Below, one piece after another: positions 51,821-59,907 of a stretch of 64,000 nt of DNA. The notes under the pieces are model-generated. The model was given only the letters and a program-made list of their open reading frames with translations, was not told the origin of the DNA and searched no databases. The DNA is taken from positions 124,001 to 188,000 of the forward strand of contig NZ_JABBFR010000003.1 of assembly GCF_018494065.1 (NCBI RefSeq), read 5' to 3'. Origin of the DNA: Rosenbergiella gaditana (GTDB lineage: Bacteria > Pseudomonadota > Gammaproteobacteria > Enterobacterales > Enterobacteriaceae). The position numbers and the translations under genes were made by a program. Position 1 is the first letter of the stretch, and the number at the start of each line of letters is the position of its first letter.

Positions 51821-53488
51821 ATGTCACGACAATCGAAAGAACAGCTCACAGACATTGAAAATGATAATTACGACGATAACAGTCTATATGATGACTCTCA
51901 GGAATTTGAATTGACTGACTTTGATAATGATCATGAGCCAGAACCTGAACATATAGCGGGTATGCCTTCGGCTGATGCGCTGACCCCTTCTGACCGTTAT
52001 TTAGAGTTGTTTGAAGATGTCCAGAATCAACATATCTTTGAAGACAGCAAAACCTTCGCCGATTGTGCACCGAAGTACGATCCGGTCGATATTTTAATTC
52101 TATATCGTAAATTGGCCCGTCGCAGCCAAGACTTCTCATTGCGTCAATTTGTGCAAGACAACTTCCATTTACCTGAAGAACCTCATAATTACGCTCATGC
52201 TGAAACCGAAAAGAGAACGCTCAGTCAGCATATTGATGCACTGTGGCCAGTGATGATCAGAAATCCACAAAGTCATCATCCTAATACCTCCTTACTGCCC
52301 TTACCCAAGCCTTATATCGTTCCAGGGGGACGTTTTACAGAAGTGTATTATTGGGATTCCTACTTCTCTATGCTGGGATTAGCCCAGAGTGGCAAAATCG
52401 ACCTCCTCAAAAATATGACTGATAACTTTGCTTGGCTGATCGAGAAATATGGCCATATTCCAAATGGAAATAGAACCTATTATCTTAGCCGTTCTCAGCC
52501 ACCGGTTTTCGCATTGATGGTTGAACTCTGTGAATCCGCCAAAATCGCAGGTAACGAGCAATATCTGCCCTATCTTATCTCTGAATATCACTACTGGATG
52601 GATGGGTCAGGATCTCTCAATCCTAATCAGGCTTTCCGTCATGTCGTCAAAATGCCTGATGGTTCCATGCTCAATCGCTATTGGGATGATCGCGATACCC
52701 CCCGCGACGAATCTTGGCGCGAGGATATTGAAACCGCCTCCTCTTCAAGCAGACCCTCTAAAGAAGTCTTCCGCGATTTACGCGCGGGTGCAGCTTCTGG
52801 ATGGGACTATTCATCACGTTGGTTGAGGGATCCCTCGAGGCTGGCTAGTATTCGCACCACTCAATATATCCCAATCGACCTCAATGCATTTTTGTATAAA
52901 TTAGAGTCCACGATATCGAGCATTGCAAAAAAAAGTGGTGAGGCACTGACAGCTTACGCTTGGGAAAAAAAGGCTCAGGGACGATTGAGCGCTATCAATC
53001 GCTGGTTATGGGATGAAAAAAAGGGTGTGTTTAGAGATTACGACTGGCGCAGAGAACGATTTGGTATGTTCAGTGCAGCAACCTCGGTAGCCTTATTTAC
53101 TGGAGCCGCCAATCCAATACAAGCTCAACGTATTGCGGTACAAATTAAAGAACAACTGCTCGCACCGGGTGGATTGATTTCTACAACAATTGAAAGTGGC
53201 GAACAATGGGATAAGCCCAATGCTTGGGCGCCTTTGCAATGGATGACTATTCAAGGCTTAAAAAAATATGGTGAAGATGAACTTGCAGAGGAAATAGCAG
53301 TACGCTGGCTTAGAACGGTAAATAAGCTTTTTAAAGAAAAACATAAATTGGTCGAGAAATATAATGTTATGGATGCGGAAAACGTTTTAGGTGGTGGAGG
53401 AGAATATCCATTACAAGATGGATTCGGTTGGACTAACGGCGTGACACAATGCTTGCTCAATGAATATGGGCATCTTCTAGAGGAATAA
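51821..53488 (+). CDS. treF: Cytoplasmic trehalase
   Basis: TreF hydrolyses trehalose to glucose in the cytoplasm when osmotic stress ends. It is a family 37 glycosidase with the signatures [15 protein letters not shown] near residue 166 and [13 protein letters not shown] near 470, and a [18 protein letters not shown] end segment. The absence of a signal peptide and the acidic N-terminal extension ([16 protein letters not shown]) fit TreF rather than periplasmic TreA. The ATG at 51821 has a perfect GAGGAGG; the upstream GTG at 51800 would put that element inside the gene. It gives 555 residues. Confidence 0.95.
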   Translation: MSRQSKEQLTDIENDNYDDNSLYDDSQEFELTDFDNDHEPEPEHIAGMPSADALTPSDRYLELFEDVQNQHIFEDSKTFADCAPKYDPVDILILYRKLARRSQDFSLRQFVQDNFHLPEEPHNYAHAETEKRTLSQHIDALWPVMIRNPQSHHPNTSLLPLPKPYIVPGGRFTEVYYWDSYFSMLGLAQSGKIDLLKNMTDNFAWLIEKYGHIPNGNRTYYLSRSQPPVFALMVELCESAKIAGNEQYLPYLISEYHYWMDGSGSLNPNQAFRHVVKMPDGSMLNRYWDDRDTPRDESWREDIETASSSSRPSKEVFRDLRAGAASGWDYSSRWLRDPSRLASIRTTQYIPIDLNAFLYKLESTISSIAKKSGEALTAYAWEKKAQGRLSAINRWLWDEKKGVFRDYDWRRERFGMFSAATSVALFTGAANPIQAQRIAVQIKEQLLAPGGLISTTIESGEQWDKPNAWAPLQWMTIQGLKKYGEDELAEEIAVRWLRTVNKLFKEKHKLVEKYNVMDAENVLGGGGEYPLQDGFGWTNGVTQCLLNEYGHLLEE

Positions 53489-53495
53489 AAATGGC

Positions 53496-53507
53496 CTCCA
53501 GTTGGAG
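53496..53507. repeat. Left target-site duplication of the IS4-like remnant
   Basis: CTCCAGTTGGAG lies directly outside the left end of the element and matches CTCTAGTTACAG (54213-54224) outside the right end at 9 of 12 positions. IS4 makes duplications of 11-13 bp. Confidence 0.55.
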
Positions 53508-53587
53508 CAATGTTGATTAGTTAAAGATCGGTTAAACGATCCCCCACTATGAGAAAATCCGCAACAGGTTCTGTTTCCGGCTTTTTT

Positions 53588-54178
53588 ATGCAAATTTCTC
53601 AAGCGCTTGACCTCGCATCGCACTTTAGTTCAGTGAACAATAGGCGATGTTCTTGACCCGGAGCTTATCAGTCAACGCTTCCTCCAATGAATAGGATAGT
53701 GTGGTGTGTCGTTGGTATGGCGCTTAAGCGGCAATATCCCTTACACCGAATCGTTAATCGCCTTGATATCTTGCTACCCGGAAATCGCCCCTTTATTGCG
53801 CCAAGCAACGTTATACATGCCCAACAGCAATCGGTATCAGAGTCTGTTAAGCGCCTTCGAATACACCGGCCACTCTTGGCAAAACCAGATCACAGCACCA
53901 CAATAGGAAGAGCTTGGCCAACCCCGTATTAGGGTTCAGACGATAAAAAGGGCAACAACCTTGAAAGCTGTGTGGCCAATCCGCTGAGTGTTACGCAATC
54001 GACGCTAATGATAACGAATATGCTGGGTGAATTACCCTATGCTTCGCCAGAACGGATACCCGAATTGCTGCGAGATATTGAGAGTTAGGCGAAAAATAGT
54101 TTCACTGCTAACAATACGATAAAGAAATTATCCAAGGATGGGAAAGAAGGATCATCCAAATAACCTACCGTAAAACGA
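53588..54178 (+). pseudogene. IS4-family transposase, fragmentary
   Basis: N-terminal, VWCVVGMAL and C-terminal RIPELLRDI segments of an IS4-type transposase remain in three frames with internal stops. The DDE core (equivalent to the middle half of the protein) is deleted. It is not functional. Confidence 0.8.
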
Positions 54179-54181
54179 AAA

Positions 54182-54211
54182 AATGCCAGTCAGTTAGTAC
54201 TGACTGGCATT
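54182..54211 (-). terminator. Terminator of the LEA-like gene, overlapping the IS4 right end
   Basis: AATGCCAGTCAGT and ACTGACTGGCATT form a perfect 13-bp stem with a TAGT loop, and the minus strand continues in TTTTTTCG. It lies 32 bp past the stop of the LEA-like gene and coincides with the right terminus of the IS4 remnant. Confidence 0.8.
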
Positions 54212-54243
54212 ACTCTAGTTACAGGCCTTTAATCGATAACTGA

Positions 54244-54714
54244 TTAGTTAGTGCTATCGCTGATTGATTTCTTGGCACTGGCGGCAGCATCTTTAGTTTT
54301 TTGCCAAGCGCTGCTAGCGCCTTGCTTAGTACTGTCTACACCTTTAGAGGTTGTCTCTTTAGTTTTATCCCAACCCTTGGTGGCACCTTCTTTAGTTTTA
54401 TTCCAGCCCTTGGTGGCACCTTCTTTAGTTTTGTTCCAGCTGTGTTGAGCACTCTCTTTCGCTTTTGTGCTGTCGCTGTCGTCACCCTGTAAACGATGCT
54501 TTGCTTTATCTACATTTTCATTTAGACGGTTTTTCGATTCGGTGGTCGTCTCAGATGCGCGATCTTGAGCTCTTTGTGAAGTCTCAGACGCACGACTTTT
54601 TAGTTGCTGAGTCTTTTCTTGCAGTTGCTGGGAAGCGGTCGGCGTAGTATCGGCAAATGCATGTGAAGCTAAAAGTGTCATTGAAATTGCAGCTGCAGTT
54701 AATGTTTTTTTCAT
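54244..54714 (-). CDS. Secreted LEA-like 11-mer repeat protein
   Basis: A 156-residue precursor with a clear signal peptide (MKKTLTAAAISMTLLASHAF, cleavage before DTTPTAS). The mature part is almost devoid of hydrophobic residues, rich in Lys, Thr, Ser, Glu and Ala, and has tandem 11-residue units around KTKEGATKGWN, then KTKEGATKGWD and KTKETTSKGVD. Such repeats are typical of group 3 late-embryogenesis-abundant proteins, which fold into amphipathic helices on drying. The ATG at 54714 follows AAGGA; a TTG at 54723 is an alternative. The exact function is inferred only from composition and repeats. Confidence 0.75.
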   Translation of the reverse strand: MKKTLTAAAISMTLLASHAFADTTPTASQQLQEKTQQLKSRASETSQRAQDRASETTTESKNRLNENVDKAKHRLQGDDSDSTKAKESAQHSWNKTKEGATKGWNKTKEGATKGWDKTKETTSKGVDSTKQGASSAWQKTKDAAASAKKSISDSTN

Positions 54715-55147
54715 CTTAATCAATCCTTGTATGTTGTGATACTAACTAAAACATAGCAATCAAAGTGAAAACTGACAAGTAATCGCACTTAAAACGGAAC
54801 ATTCCTACACTGTAAATGGTTTATTGCCGCCGATAGACTATTAGGCAATGATTAGATAATCATATTAGTGGAAAAATTAAGCGCCAAGATAATACAACCC
54901 CCTCTTATAACTAAGAAAATACTTAAAAAATTACATTATTAAGATTTTATCAAATTTAAAAATAAAACTAGAAATACTCCTATTTTAAGCTTTTTTTAAA
55001 TTTGCATGTGGAAGAGAAAGAGAAAGCCTGACATAATCGACATAACCTAATTAAATTCAAAAGGAAAAATTAAGAAGCCAAGATCAATAATATCAAAATA
55101 ATAAATTAACTTACACTTAACTTTAACCGTAATAATTATGGTGTTAT
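54715..55147. other. AT-rich intergenic region
   Basis: The 433 bp between the LEA-like gene and the LuxR-type gene have long A/T runs and no frame I can support. The region presumably holds both promoters, which are divergent. Its base composition is clearly lower in GC than the core genes to the left. Confidence 0.5.
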
Positions 55148-55756
55148 ATGAATAACAAGGAATACGTTCGTTCTATAGCTATCATTGATACGTGCAATTT
55201 CACAAAAATTGCAATTGAATCAGTTTGCCACCAAATTTCAAGAAACATATTAGTATTACGATTTAATTCCGTACAGGAACTTACCCATTACCCCCAGCGA
55301 TCTCAAATTGATCTCGTTTTCTATGATACTTTAACCACTAATAGCGTGGTCATCGATCCAGAATCAGATATAAAAAAAATGAGAGAATGCATCAATGGCG
55401 TGAAAATTTGTATTTTTTCAATATTACATCAATTCATGTCGATTAAAACCGCAGATTATGAAATTGATAAAAGAATTTCTTTAGAGGATTTTAATTTTTT
55501 TACACGTATACTCTGTCAAGATGATGGTGAACGCTGCAAGAGAAATTATAGTGTCGTTTTTTATGATCGAATTGATTTATCTAAAGAACAGGTATCACTC
55601 TTACGTGGCTATTTATTGAATTTAAATACAAAAAATATTGCTGACATCCTACACTGTAATCTAAGAAAGGTGTATTTTTACCGTGAAAGAACCTTACGCA
55701 AAGGAAAGCTCATAGCTAATTTTTATAAAGATATTGGAAGATTAATCAATCCATAA
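55148..55756 (+). CDS. Orphan LuxR-type transcriptional regulator
   Basis: A 202-residue protein with an N-terminal part resembling a degenerate response-regulator receiver (IAIIDTCNFTKIAIESV, then DLVFYDTL) and a C-terminal LuxR-type helix-turn-helix from about residue 142 (LSKEQVSLLRGYLLNLNTKN, then IADILHCNLRKVYFYRERTL). No neighbouring sensor kinase is present. The architecture resembles RcsB partner proteins such as RcsA or BglJ, but the sequence does not permit a firm name. The codon usage is AT-rich, as for an acquired gene. Confidence 0.7.
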   Translation: MNNKEYVRSIAIIDTCNFTKIAIESVCHQISRNILVLRFNSVQELTHYPQRSQIDLVFYDTLTTNSVVIDPESDIKKMRECINGVKICIFSILHQFMSIKTADYEIDKRISLEDFNFFTRILCQDDGERCKRNYSVVFYDRIDLSKEQVSLLRGYLLNLNTKNIADILHCNLRKVYFYRERTLRKGKLIANFYKDIGRLINP

Positions 55757-55757
55757 T

Positions 55758-55799
55758 GCGCTAAAGGCTGCGTTGTATTGAAAGCGGAGCCTTTAGCGC
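55758..55799 (+). terminator. Terminator of the orphan LuxR-type gene
   Basis: GCGCTAAAGGCT and AGCCTTTAGCGC are perfectly complementary 12-bp arms followed by TTTATA, directly after the stop codon. Confidence 0.8.
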
Positions 55800-55820
55800 T
55801 TTATACTATAAATATTATTC

Positions 55821-56072
55821 TCAATGATATACTTTAATAAACCAACGAAGGGAATTAGAGTATAGTTGAGGGGATTTTATTATTTTACCCTCTTCAACAA
55901 GTTGAAGGAGTAAACTTCTGGTAACATATATGCTGGAATCACATCTATCAGAAATATCGCGTGTCTTTGGCCAAAACTCTAAATTTGGTAATTGACTCCT
56001 TTTAACTTTTACGCTGGTATGTTTATCACAAAGGTCAAAAACAGCTTTTAATACTTCATCCTTTTTACTCAT
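55821..56072 (-). CDS. FaeA/PapI-like small winged-helix protein
   Basis: An 83-residue protein whose pattern (KDEVLKAVFDLCDKH, then ISDRCDSSIYVTRSLLLQLV and EEGKIIKSP) resembles FaeA/PapI-type regulators of fimbrial operons, which have a winged-helix DNA-binding fold. No fimbrial genes are in the window, so it may be an orphan. It converges with the orphan LuxR-type gene. Assignment is by pattern only. Confidence 0.5.
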   Translation of the reverse strand: MSKKDEVLKAVFDLCDKHTSVKVKRSQLPNLEFWPKTRDISDRCDSSIYVTRSLLLQLVEEGKIIKSPQLYSNSLRWFIKVYH

Positions 56073-56457
56073 TCAGAATATCCATTATCATTAATTAATT
56101 AATTACTAAAATGTATATTTCTTTATTTTTCTCGACAATTCCCCCTCAAAACACAAATAAGTAAGAATAATTATTTACAACCCAAGAGAAAAATAAAGAT
56201 ATTTAATGCAGATTAAATCTAGAAAAAACTTCCAAACAACTCATTTAAAATTATCATCATTGATACTTCTATAGCAATAAAAATCACCACCATATACATA
56301 TATAGAATAATACAATCTAGAAATTAGAGCTAAAAATACTGGTGTGTTTATTTTTTTTACATAGAATATATTTATACTATATATAAATATGAACGATGAG
56401 AGTAAGAACACTAGCCGATGTGAAATCCATTAAAAATATAGTGTCAATAGACCTGTT
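56073..56457. other. AT-rich region without genes
   Basis: The stretch between the PapI-like gene and the IS3-family remnant is strongly AT-rich and includes long A/T tracts such as around 56350-56400. I see no coding or RNA gene in it. Confidence 0.5.
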
Positions 56458-56653
56458 CTAGTTCCAGACACTTTTTGAGGTTTCCAATTTTTCAGTTATC
56501 CACCGGCGCTCTTCCGAGGGCAGGTTATTAAGGGATTCATGAGGTCGCTCGCTGTTATATTCCATCGCGGAACACATCTTTTACCGTTCAGCCGGCTTCA
56601 ACGGATTTCAAAACAGCAATGATCTGGTGCTCAGTGCAGCGAGCTTTGTGCAT
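56458..56653 (-). pseudogene. IS3-family remnant with orfA-orfB internal deletion
   Basis: From the ATG at 56653, behind GGAGATC, the frame reads MHKARCTEHQIIAVLKSVEA, the start of an IS3-family OrfA of the IS407/IS1400 type, and meets a TGA at codon 22 where Arg is expected. After TVKDV the sequence jumps in another frame to YNSERPHESLNNLPSEE and ETSKSVWN-stop, the end of OrfB. About 1 kb is therefore missing. Outer inverted repeats could not be identified. Confidence 0.75.
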
Positions 56654-56775
56654 AGTGATCTCCTTATCGGGATAGTTTTAGTATGCCGGAGGATCTCTAA
56701 AAGTGAATGGTTCTTTTTGTAGGGATACTTACATATGCAGATGATTCAGATTGGAGACTTGTGAAGTAATGATTT

Positions 56776-57102
56776 TTATATAATATCGTCTGGTGTAATA
56801 CCAACAATGATTTCAAGTGCACTACGTAAAATAAGCGTTTTATCAATATCATGAGACAACTCCAGTTGTTTGACTAGACTGATAATGATTGCCTTATTAC
56901 TAATTACTCCCGTCTCCACTAATAATTTTTTTACAGTTCTTCCAAGAATTTTTTTCTCTTTCTCAAAACGATTATCAATAGTTGAAATAAAATCTACCGC
57001 CAAGATTGGACGTCTCACCAAACAGTAATCAGCACTGTCCGTGAGCGTGTTTAAGGGCTTAGAAGGCATTTCTCCTAAGAAAAAATCAATGTTTAGTGTC
57101 AT
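56776..57102 (-). CDS. ariR: AriR (YmgB)-like connector protein
   Basis: A 108-residue protein whose C-terminal 65 residues (EKKILGRTVKKLLVETGVIS, then NKAIIISLVKQLELSHDIDK) align with E. coli AriR/YmgB, a small helical dimer that affects acid resistance and biofilm through the Rcs phosphorelay. The N-terminal 40 residues are an extension without similarity. It is the third gene of ycgZ-ymgA-ariR and overlaps ymgA by 17 nt, so translation is probably coupled. Confidence 0.75.
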   Translation of the reverse strand: MTLNIDFFLGEMPSKPLNTLTDSADYCLVRRPILAVDFISTIDNRFEKEKKILGRTVKKLLVETGVISNKAIIISLVKQLELSHDIDKTLILRSALEIIVGITPDDII

Positions 57103-57379
57103 ATTGGTGTAGATTATTGCCGCTTTCGAACAGCGAACTTTGATTACGAAGGAATTGACTACGTTCTTGATAGTTTTTTGAGATACTTTGTTTAATTTCT
57201 ACAATGCCTTGTAAACAGGCTTCTTTTCTTTCCTGATTCGCGGATATTTTAGCCATATCCGTTAACTGACTAAGTAATGATGAAGTGGTTATTGGCCCCC
57301 CCGACTTCAACAATGTGATAACGGCCTCTCCTATGATGTCATCCACACATTTTTGAGTAAGGCCGCTCTCATTGACCAT
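57086..57379 (-). CDS. ymgA: YmgA-like connector protein
   Basis: A 97-residue protein of the YmgA type: IIGEAVITLLKSGGPITTSS, then LLSQLTDMAKIS, corresponds to the shared helical core of this family, followed by a polar tail with SSLFESGNNLHQYD resembling the YmgA end. In E. coli YmgA and its partners act via RcsC/D/B to lower curli and raise colanic-acid genes. Its start overlaps the ycgZ stop by one base (TAATG). Confidence 0.7.
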   Translation of the reverse strand: MVNESGLTQKCVDDIIGEAVITLLKSGGPITTSSLLSQLTDMAKISANQERKEACLQGIVEIKQSISKNYQERSQFLRNQSSLFESGNNLHQYDTKH

Positions 57380-57624
57380 TAATTTAACTCTCTTTCAAGC
57401 ACCATTAGCATCAGGTCTTGATAACGTTTTATCTGAGCATCATTTTCAGCAAGTTCAATGCAATTCAGTAGCTTAGCGCAGACACTTTTACGATTCAGGC
57501 TCTTACCCGATTCAAGTAATTCGACTATAAGCATCCCCATCAACTGATCGTCTGATAAGTTTTCAATCATTAAAAAAGAGTTATTTTGCTTGGCAAAAAA
57601 GGATTCATGGCTTTGCTGACGCAT
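57379..57624 (-). CDS. ycgZ: YcgZ-like connector protein
   Basis: An 81-residue protein matching E. coli YcgZ: LLESGKSLNRKSVCAKLLNC against ILKDGRNLSRKSLCAKLLCR, then IELAENDAQIKRYQDLMLMV. It heads the unit ycgZ-ymgA-ariR behind AAGGAGC. In E. coli the operon is repressed by BluR and derepressed by blue light through BluF; neither gene is in the window. No operator could be assigned in the upstream 140 bp. Confidence 0.8.
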   Translation of the reverse strand: MRQQSHESFFAKQNNSFLMIENLSDDQLMGMLIVELLESGKSLNRKSVCAKLLNCIELAENDAQIKRYQDLMLMVLERELN

Positions 57625-57763
57625 TTCTAGCTCCTTGTCTATTCATAGGACCCTAACTATTACCCATAAAATAAACAAATGCGCTGCAATTGTACAGTTA
57701 AGATTAATTAAATTGCTGTATTAAGAGATTCTTTACAAAGTGGCGAGGAATTTACAGGATAAG

Positions 57764-57790
57764 AGGGCCTGCAGTACTGATGCAAGCCCT
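57764..57790 (-). terminator. Possible terminator of the fourth connector gene
   Basis: AGGGCTTGCA and TGCAGGCCCT on the minus strand pair with one mismatch, 12 bp after the stop at 57802. The downstream T content is moderate. Confidence 0.5.
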
Positions 57791-57801
57791 ACTCGTGACG
57801 G

Positions 57802-58101
57802 TCAATCATCATCTCGAGAAACCACCAATCGTAGATCAGCTGGTGATCGTAGTGATGCAGCGTCGAGTTTATCTAACCACCCTGCACGCTCAGGTGTTAA
57901 GCATCCTAAGCTTAAATAACCGAGTAACCAGCGTCTTACCTCGTGCATTAGTAGCAAACGGACCTCATCAGATTCACTTTCGGCCATTGATTTCAGCTCA
58001 CTAACTAAATTATCCGTGGTGACTTCTTCCCTGTTGAAGATAAGGCGGATGGTAACTTCACCAATCAATTCATTACGCTTTACTTCATCAGAAATATACA
58101 A
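57802..58101 (-). CDS. Additional YmgA/AriR-family small protein
   Basis: A 99-residue protein with the family core RNELIGEVTIRLIFNREEVT, then TDNLVSELKSMAESESDEVR. The start is a TTG at 58101 with a perfect GAGGAGG 5 nt upstream; no ATG is available nearby. The C-terminal part (LTPERAGWLDKLDAASLRSP) is unlike the E. coli members. It is separated from ycgZ by 177 bp with its own hairpin, so it is a second transcription unit of the same family. Confidence 0.65.
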   Translation of the reverse strand: MYISDEVKRNELIGEVTIRLIFNREEVTTDNLVSELKSMAESESDEVRLLLMHEVRRWLLGYLSLGCLTPERAGWLDKLDAASLRSPADLRLVVSRDDD

Positions 58102-58511
58102 ATAAACCTCCTCACATTGGAGTATAACTAAACAACTTACTACACCTCTAAGTATAGTCCAACATCGTGTAAATTCTAGTACTGTAGCTTATTTGAGTAC
58201 TGGTTATGAGCCACCGCTCATGCTTCTCTCGCCGTTCTTGTGCCAAGTATAGGAGTTTATAAGTTGGAATGTAAAGTCACTCATATTAACTTGATGATAA
58301 CTATGCCAATTTAAGATAATTTTATTTAAAATTCTCCCATGAATTTTTTAATTATTATTATTTTTAACCCAGTAACTCCTTTCCACCGTTTTTTTTAATA
58401 ACCTACTGATTTATAGAGCATTATAACTCGATGTTATATCAATATTTATTTTTTAATTGTCTGATATTTAACCTTTCATCGTGTTTACGAACCCACTAAT
58501 TGAGATCATTC
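58102..58511. other. AT-rich intergenic region
   Basis: A 410-bp AT-rich stretch between the connector gene and the sugar-kinase gene, in which I see no supported gene, repeat or operator. Confidence 0.5.
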
Positions 58512-59378
58512 CTATCCCCATAATCGCTTAGCAAGTAGGATTGCACCGTCTAAAGCATCCCCTCTGGGTTCGATTAACTGCTTACGCACCTCATCAGACA
58601 ACCAAGGAGTGATAGGCTTAGCGAGCCCCCCTAATAGCGCAATATCGCTGAATGAAGAGTGGATCAAGGCTTTGATCATCGCTTCAGCCTCTGCTGCACA
58701 CTGTTTTACTAAGCCGAGTGCATGGCAATCATCTAGCCTTGCGTAGTCGAAAACGACCTTTGCATAGTGAGCCCAATCTTTAGGCTGCGCTTGCTGGGTC
58801 CACAGCAGCATCTTTTCTGCATTATCCTGAAATATGCTCATTATGTGTCGCATACACGGGGTGCCGACGATGATACCTTCATGTGCCAAAAGCGCCATAC
58901 GCAGTGCTTTCTGTCCTAAGATAGCACCAGATGCGAGGTCAGATAGCATAAATCCCCATCCTCCCATAAGCTGGAAGCGATGGCCATCCCATGCGGCCCC
59001 TTGGCTTCCTGTACCACAAATGAATATCGCGCCAGGCTCGCCTTGATGGGCCCCAAAACAGGCTGTCTCCACGTCTGAAACGATCTTGTGTCGTAAACCG
59101 GGTATACGCCATTCAGTGAGCCGTTGTATAACGCTTGGTACGTTTGCGCCAGCCAGACCAGCGACCAAGGTGCTATCACCGTACTCATTGATTGGCAAAT
59201 TTGCGAGTGTAAAAAGTTCAGTGATCACATTTTCCATTTCACATAATGCTGACTCATAGTGGCTATAAACGTTTCCCGTACCACCACTACATTCTGCGAG
59301 GAGATTTCCTTGACTATCCACTAAACGTCCCCGGCAATGCGTACCGCCGCCATCTATCCCTATTCTGTATTTTGTCAC
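58512..59378 (-). CDS. BadF/BadG-type ATPase, N-acetylglucosamine kinase-like
   Basis: A 288-residue ASKHA-fold protein. The phosphate-1 loop IGIDGGGTHCRGRLVD is near residue 4, VAGLAGANV near 93, ICGTGSQGAAWDG near 120 and GGWGFMLSDLASGAILGQKA near 138; the pattern is that of the BcrAD_BadFG family, whose enterobacterial members are annotated as N-acetylglucosamine kinases. The GTG at 59378 is preferred: it is preceded by GGGGAG, and the added 11 residues of an ATG at 59411 do not match the family. The sugar substrate is not proven by sequence. Confidence 0.8.
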   Translation of the reverse strand: MTKYRIGIDGGGTHCRGRLVDSQGNLLAECSGGTGNVYSHYESALCEMENVITELFTLANLPINEYGDSTLVAGLAGANVPSVIQRLTEWRIPGLRHKIVSDVETACFGAHQGEPGAIFICGTGSQGAAWDGHRFQLMGGWGFMLSDLASGAILGQKALRMALLAHEGIIVGTPCMRHIMSIFQDNAEKMLLWTQQAQPKDWAHYAKVVFDYARLDDCHALGLVKQCAAEAEAMIKALIHSSFSDIALLGGLAKPITPWLSDEVRKQLIEPRGDALDGAILLAKRLWG

Positions 59379-59445
59379 CCTACTCACTCCCCACGCCTTA
59401 ACGTGCCACATTAACTTTTTAAGCTCTGTTTCTATTCGTAAAATA

Positions 59446-59823
59446 TTACGTAATGGCTGTAACGATAACGAATCCTAGAGCGGTCATAAGCAATGATCCC
59501 ATCACATGGACAAGTATTGACCCTATGGCCCACATATAGTTTCCGACTTGCAACTGAGAAAAAACTTCTACTGAAAAGGTTGAAAATGTCGTCATGCCGC
59601 CACAAAGCCCTGTCGTGATGAGCACCTTCCAATAAGGATCAAGTTGCGGCTGACGAAGAAAATATGCTGTTGCTCCACCAATAATTAGGCCACCTATTAA
59701 ATTAACGAGTAATGTTCCTGGTGGTAAACTGGGAAATAAACTGTTTAATCTAACTGTCAGTAACCAACGGATAACGCATCCTAATGAGCCACCGATAATA
59801 ACGGCCAATAGCGATTTCAACAT
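59446..59823 (-). CDS. crcB: Fluoride exporter CrcB (Fluc)
   Basis: CrcB forms a dual-topology dimeric fluoride channel in the inner membrane. The product of 125 residues from the ATG at 59823 (behind CGGAG) begins MLKSLLAVIIGGSLGCVIRW and has four hydrophobic segments. GTLLVNLIGGLIIG near residue 38 and GLCGGMTTFSTFSVEV near 74 carry the conserved Asn and the Phe/Thr fluoride track. An earlier in-frame reading from 59907 adds 28 unsupported residues. No crcB riboswitch was recognised upstream. Confidence 0.92.
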   Translation of the reverse strand: MLKSLLAVIIGGSLGCVIRWLLTVRLNSLFPSLPPGTLLVNLIGGLIIGGATAYFLRQPQLDPYWKVLITTGLCGGMTTFSTFSVEVFSQLQVGNYMWAIGSILVHVMGSLLMTALGFVIVTAIT

Positions 59824-59907
59824 ATTAAACTCCGAATAGATAATGCCAAAGGGATACGTAAAATACTCTGGAAGTGTGTTATTTTCGAGTGTAACAGTAA
59901 CTAACAC

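Larger units (their letters stand above)
53508..54212 (+). mobile_element. Decayed, internally deleted IS4-family element
   Basis: The left end (AATGTTGATTAGTTAAAGAT, then CGGTTAAACGATCC) resembles the IS4 terminus TAATGCCGATCAGTTAAGGA; the right end closes with ACTGACTGGCATTA against ACTGATCGGCATTA. Transposase pieces read left to right: MQISQALDLASHFS (from 53588), DPELIS, then VWCVVGMALKR and HRIVNRLDILLPGNRPFIAP (53696-53800), MLGELPYASPERIPELLRDI (about 54019-54078), and a last decayed piece. Frames are broken by stops and shifts. At 705 bp it is half the length of IS4, so the central catalytic part is lost. Confidence 0.8.

Noticed and set aside
53687..53932. 81-codon frame as an intact gene
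   Set aside because: It is only the VWCVVGMAL-LLPGNRP piece of a broken IS4-family transposase.
54310..54470. Regularly spaced direct repeats that might suggest a CRISPR array
   Set aside because: The units are adjacent, in frame and coding; there are no unique spacers and no cas genes.
54251..54647. Three plus-strand frames opposite the LEA-like gene
   Set aside because: They arise from the repeats of the minus-strand gene and encode low-complexity hydrophobic sequence without start signals.
56388..56432. Short frame beginning MNDESKNTSRCEIH
   Set aside because: Fourteen codons in AT-rich DNA with no ribosome binding site; expected by chance.
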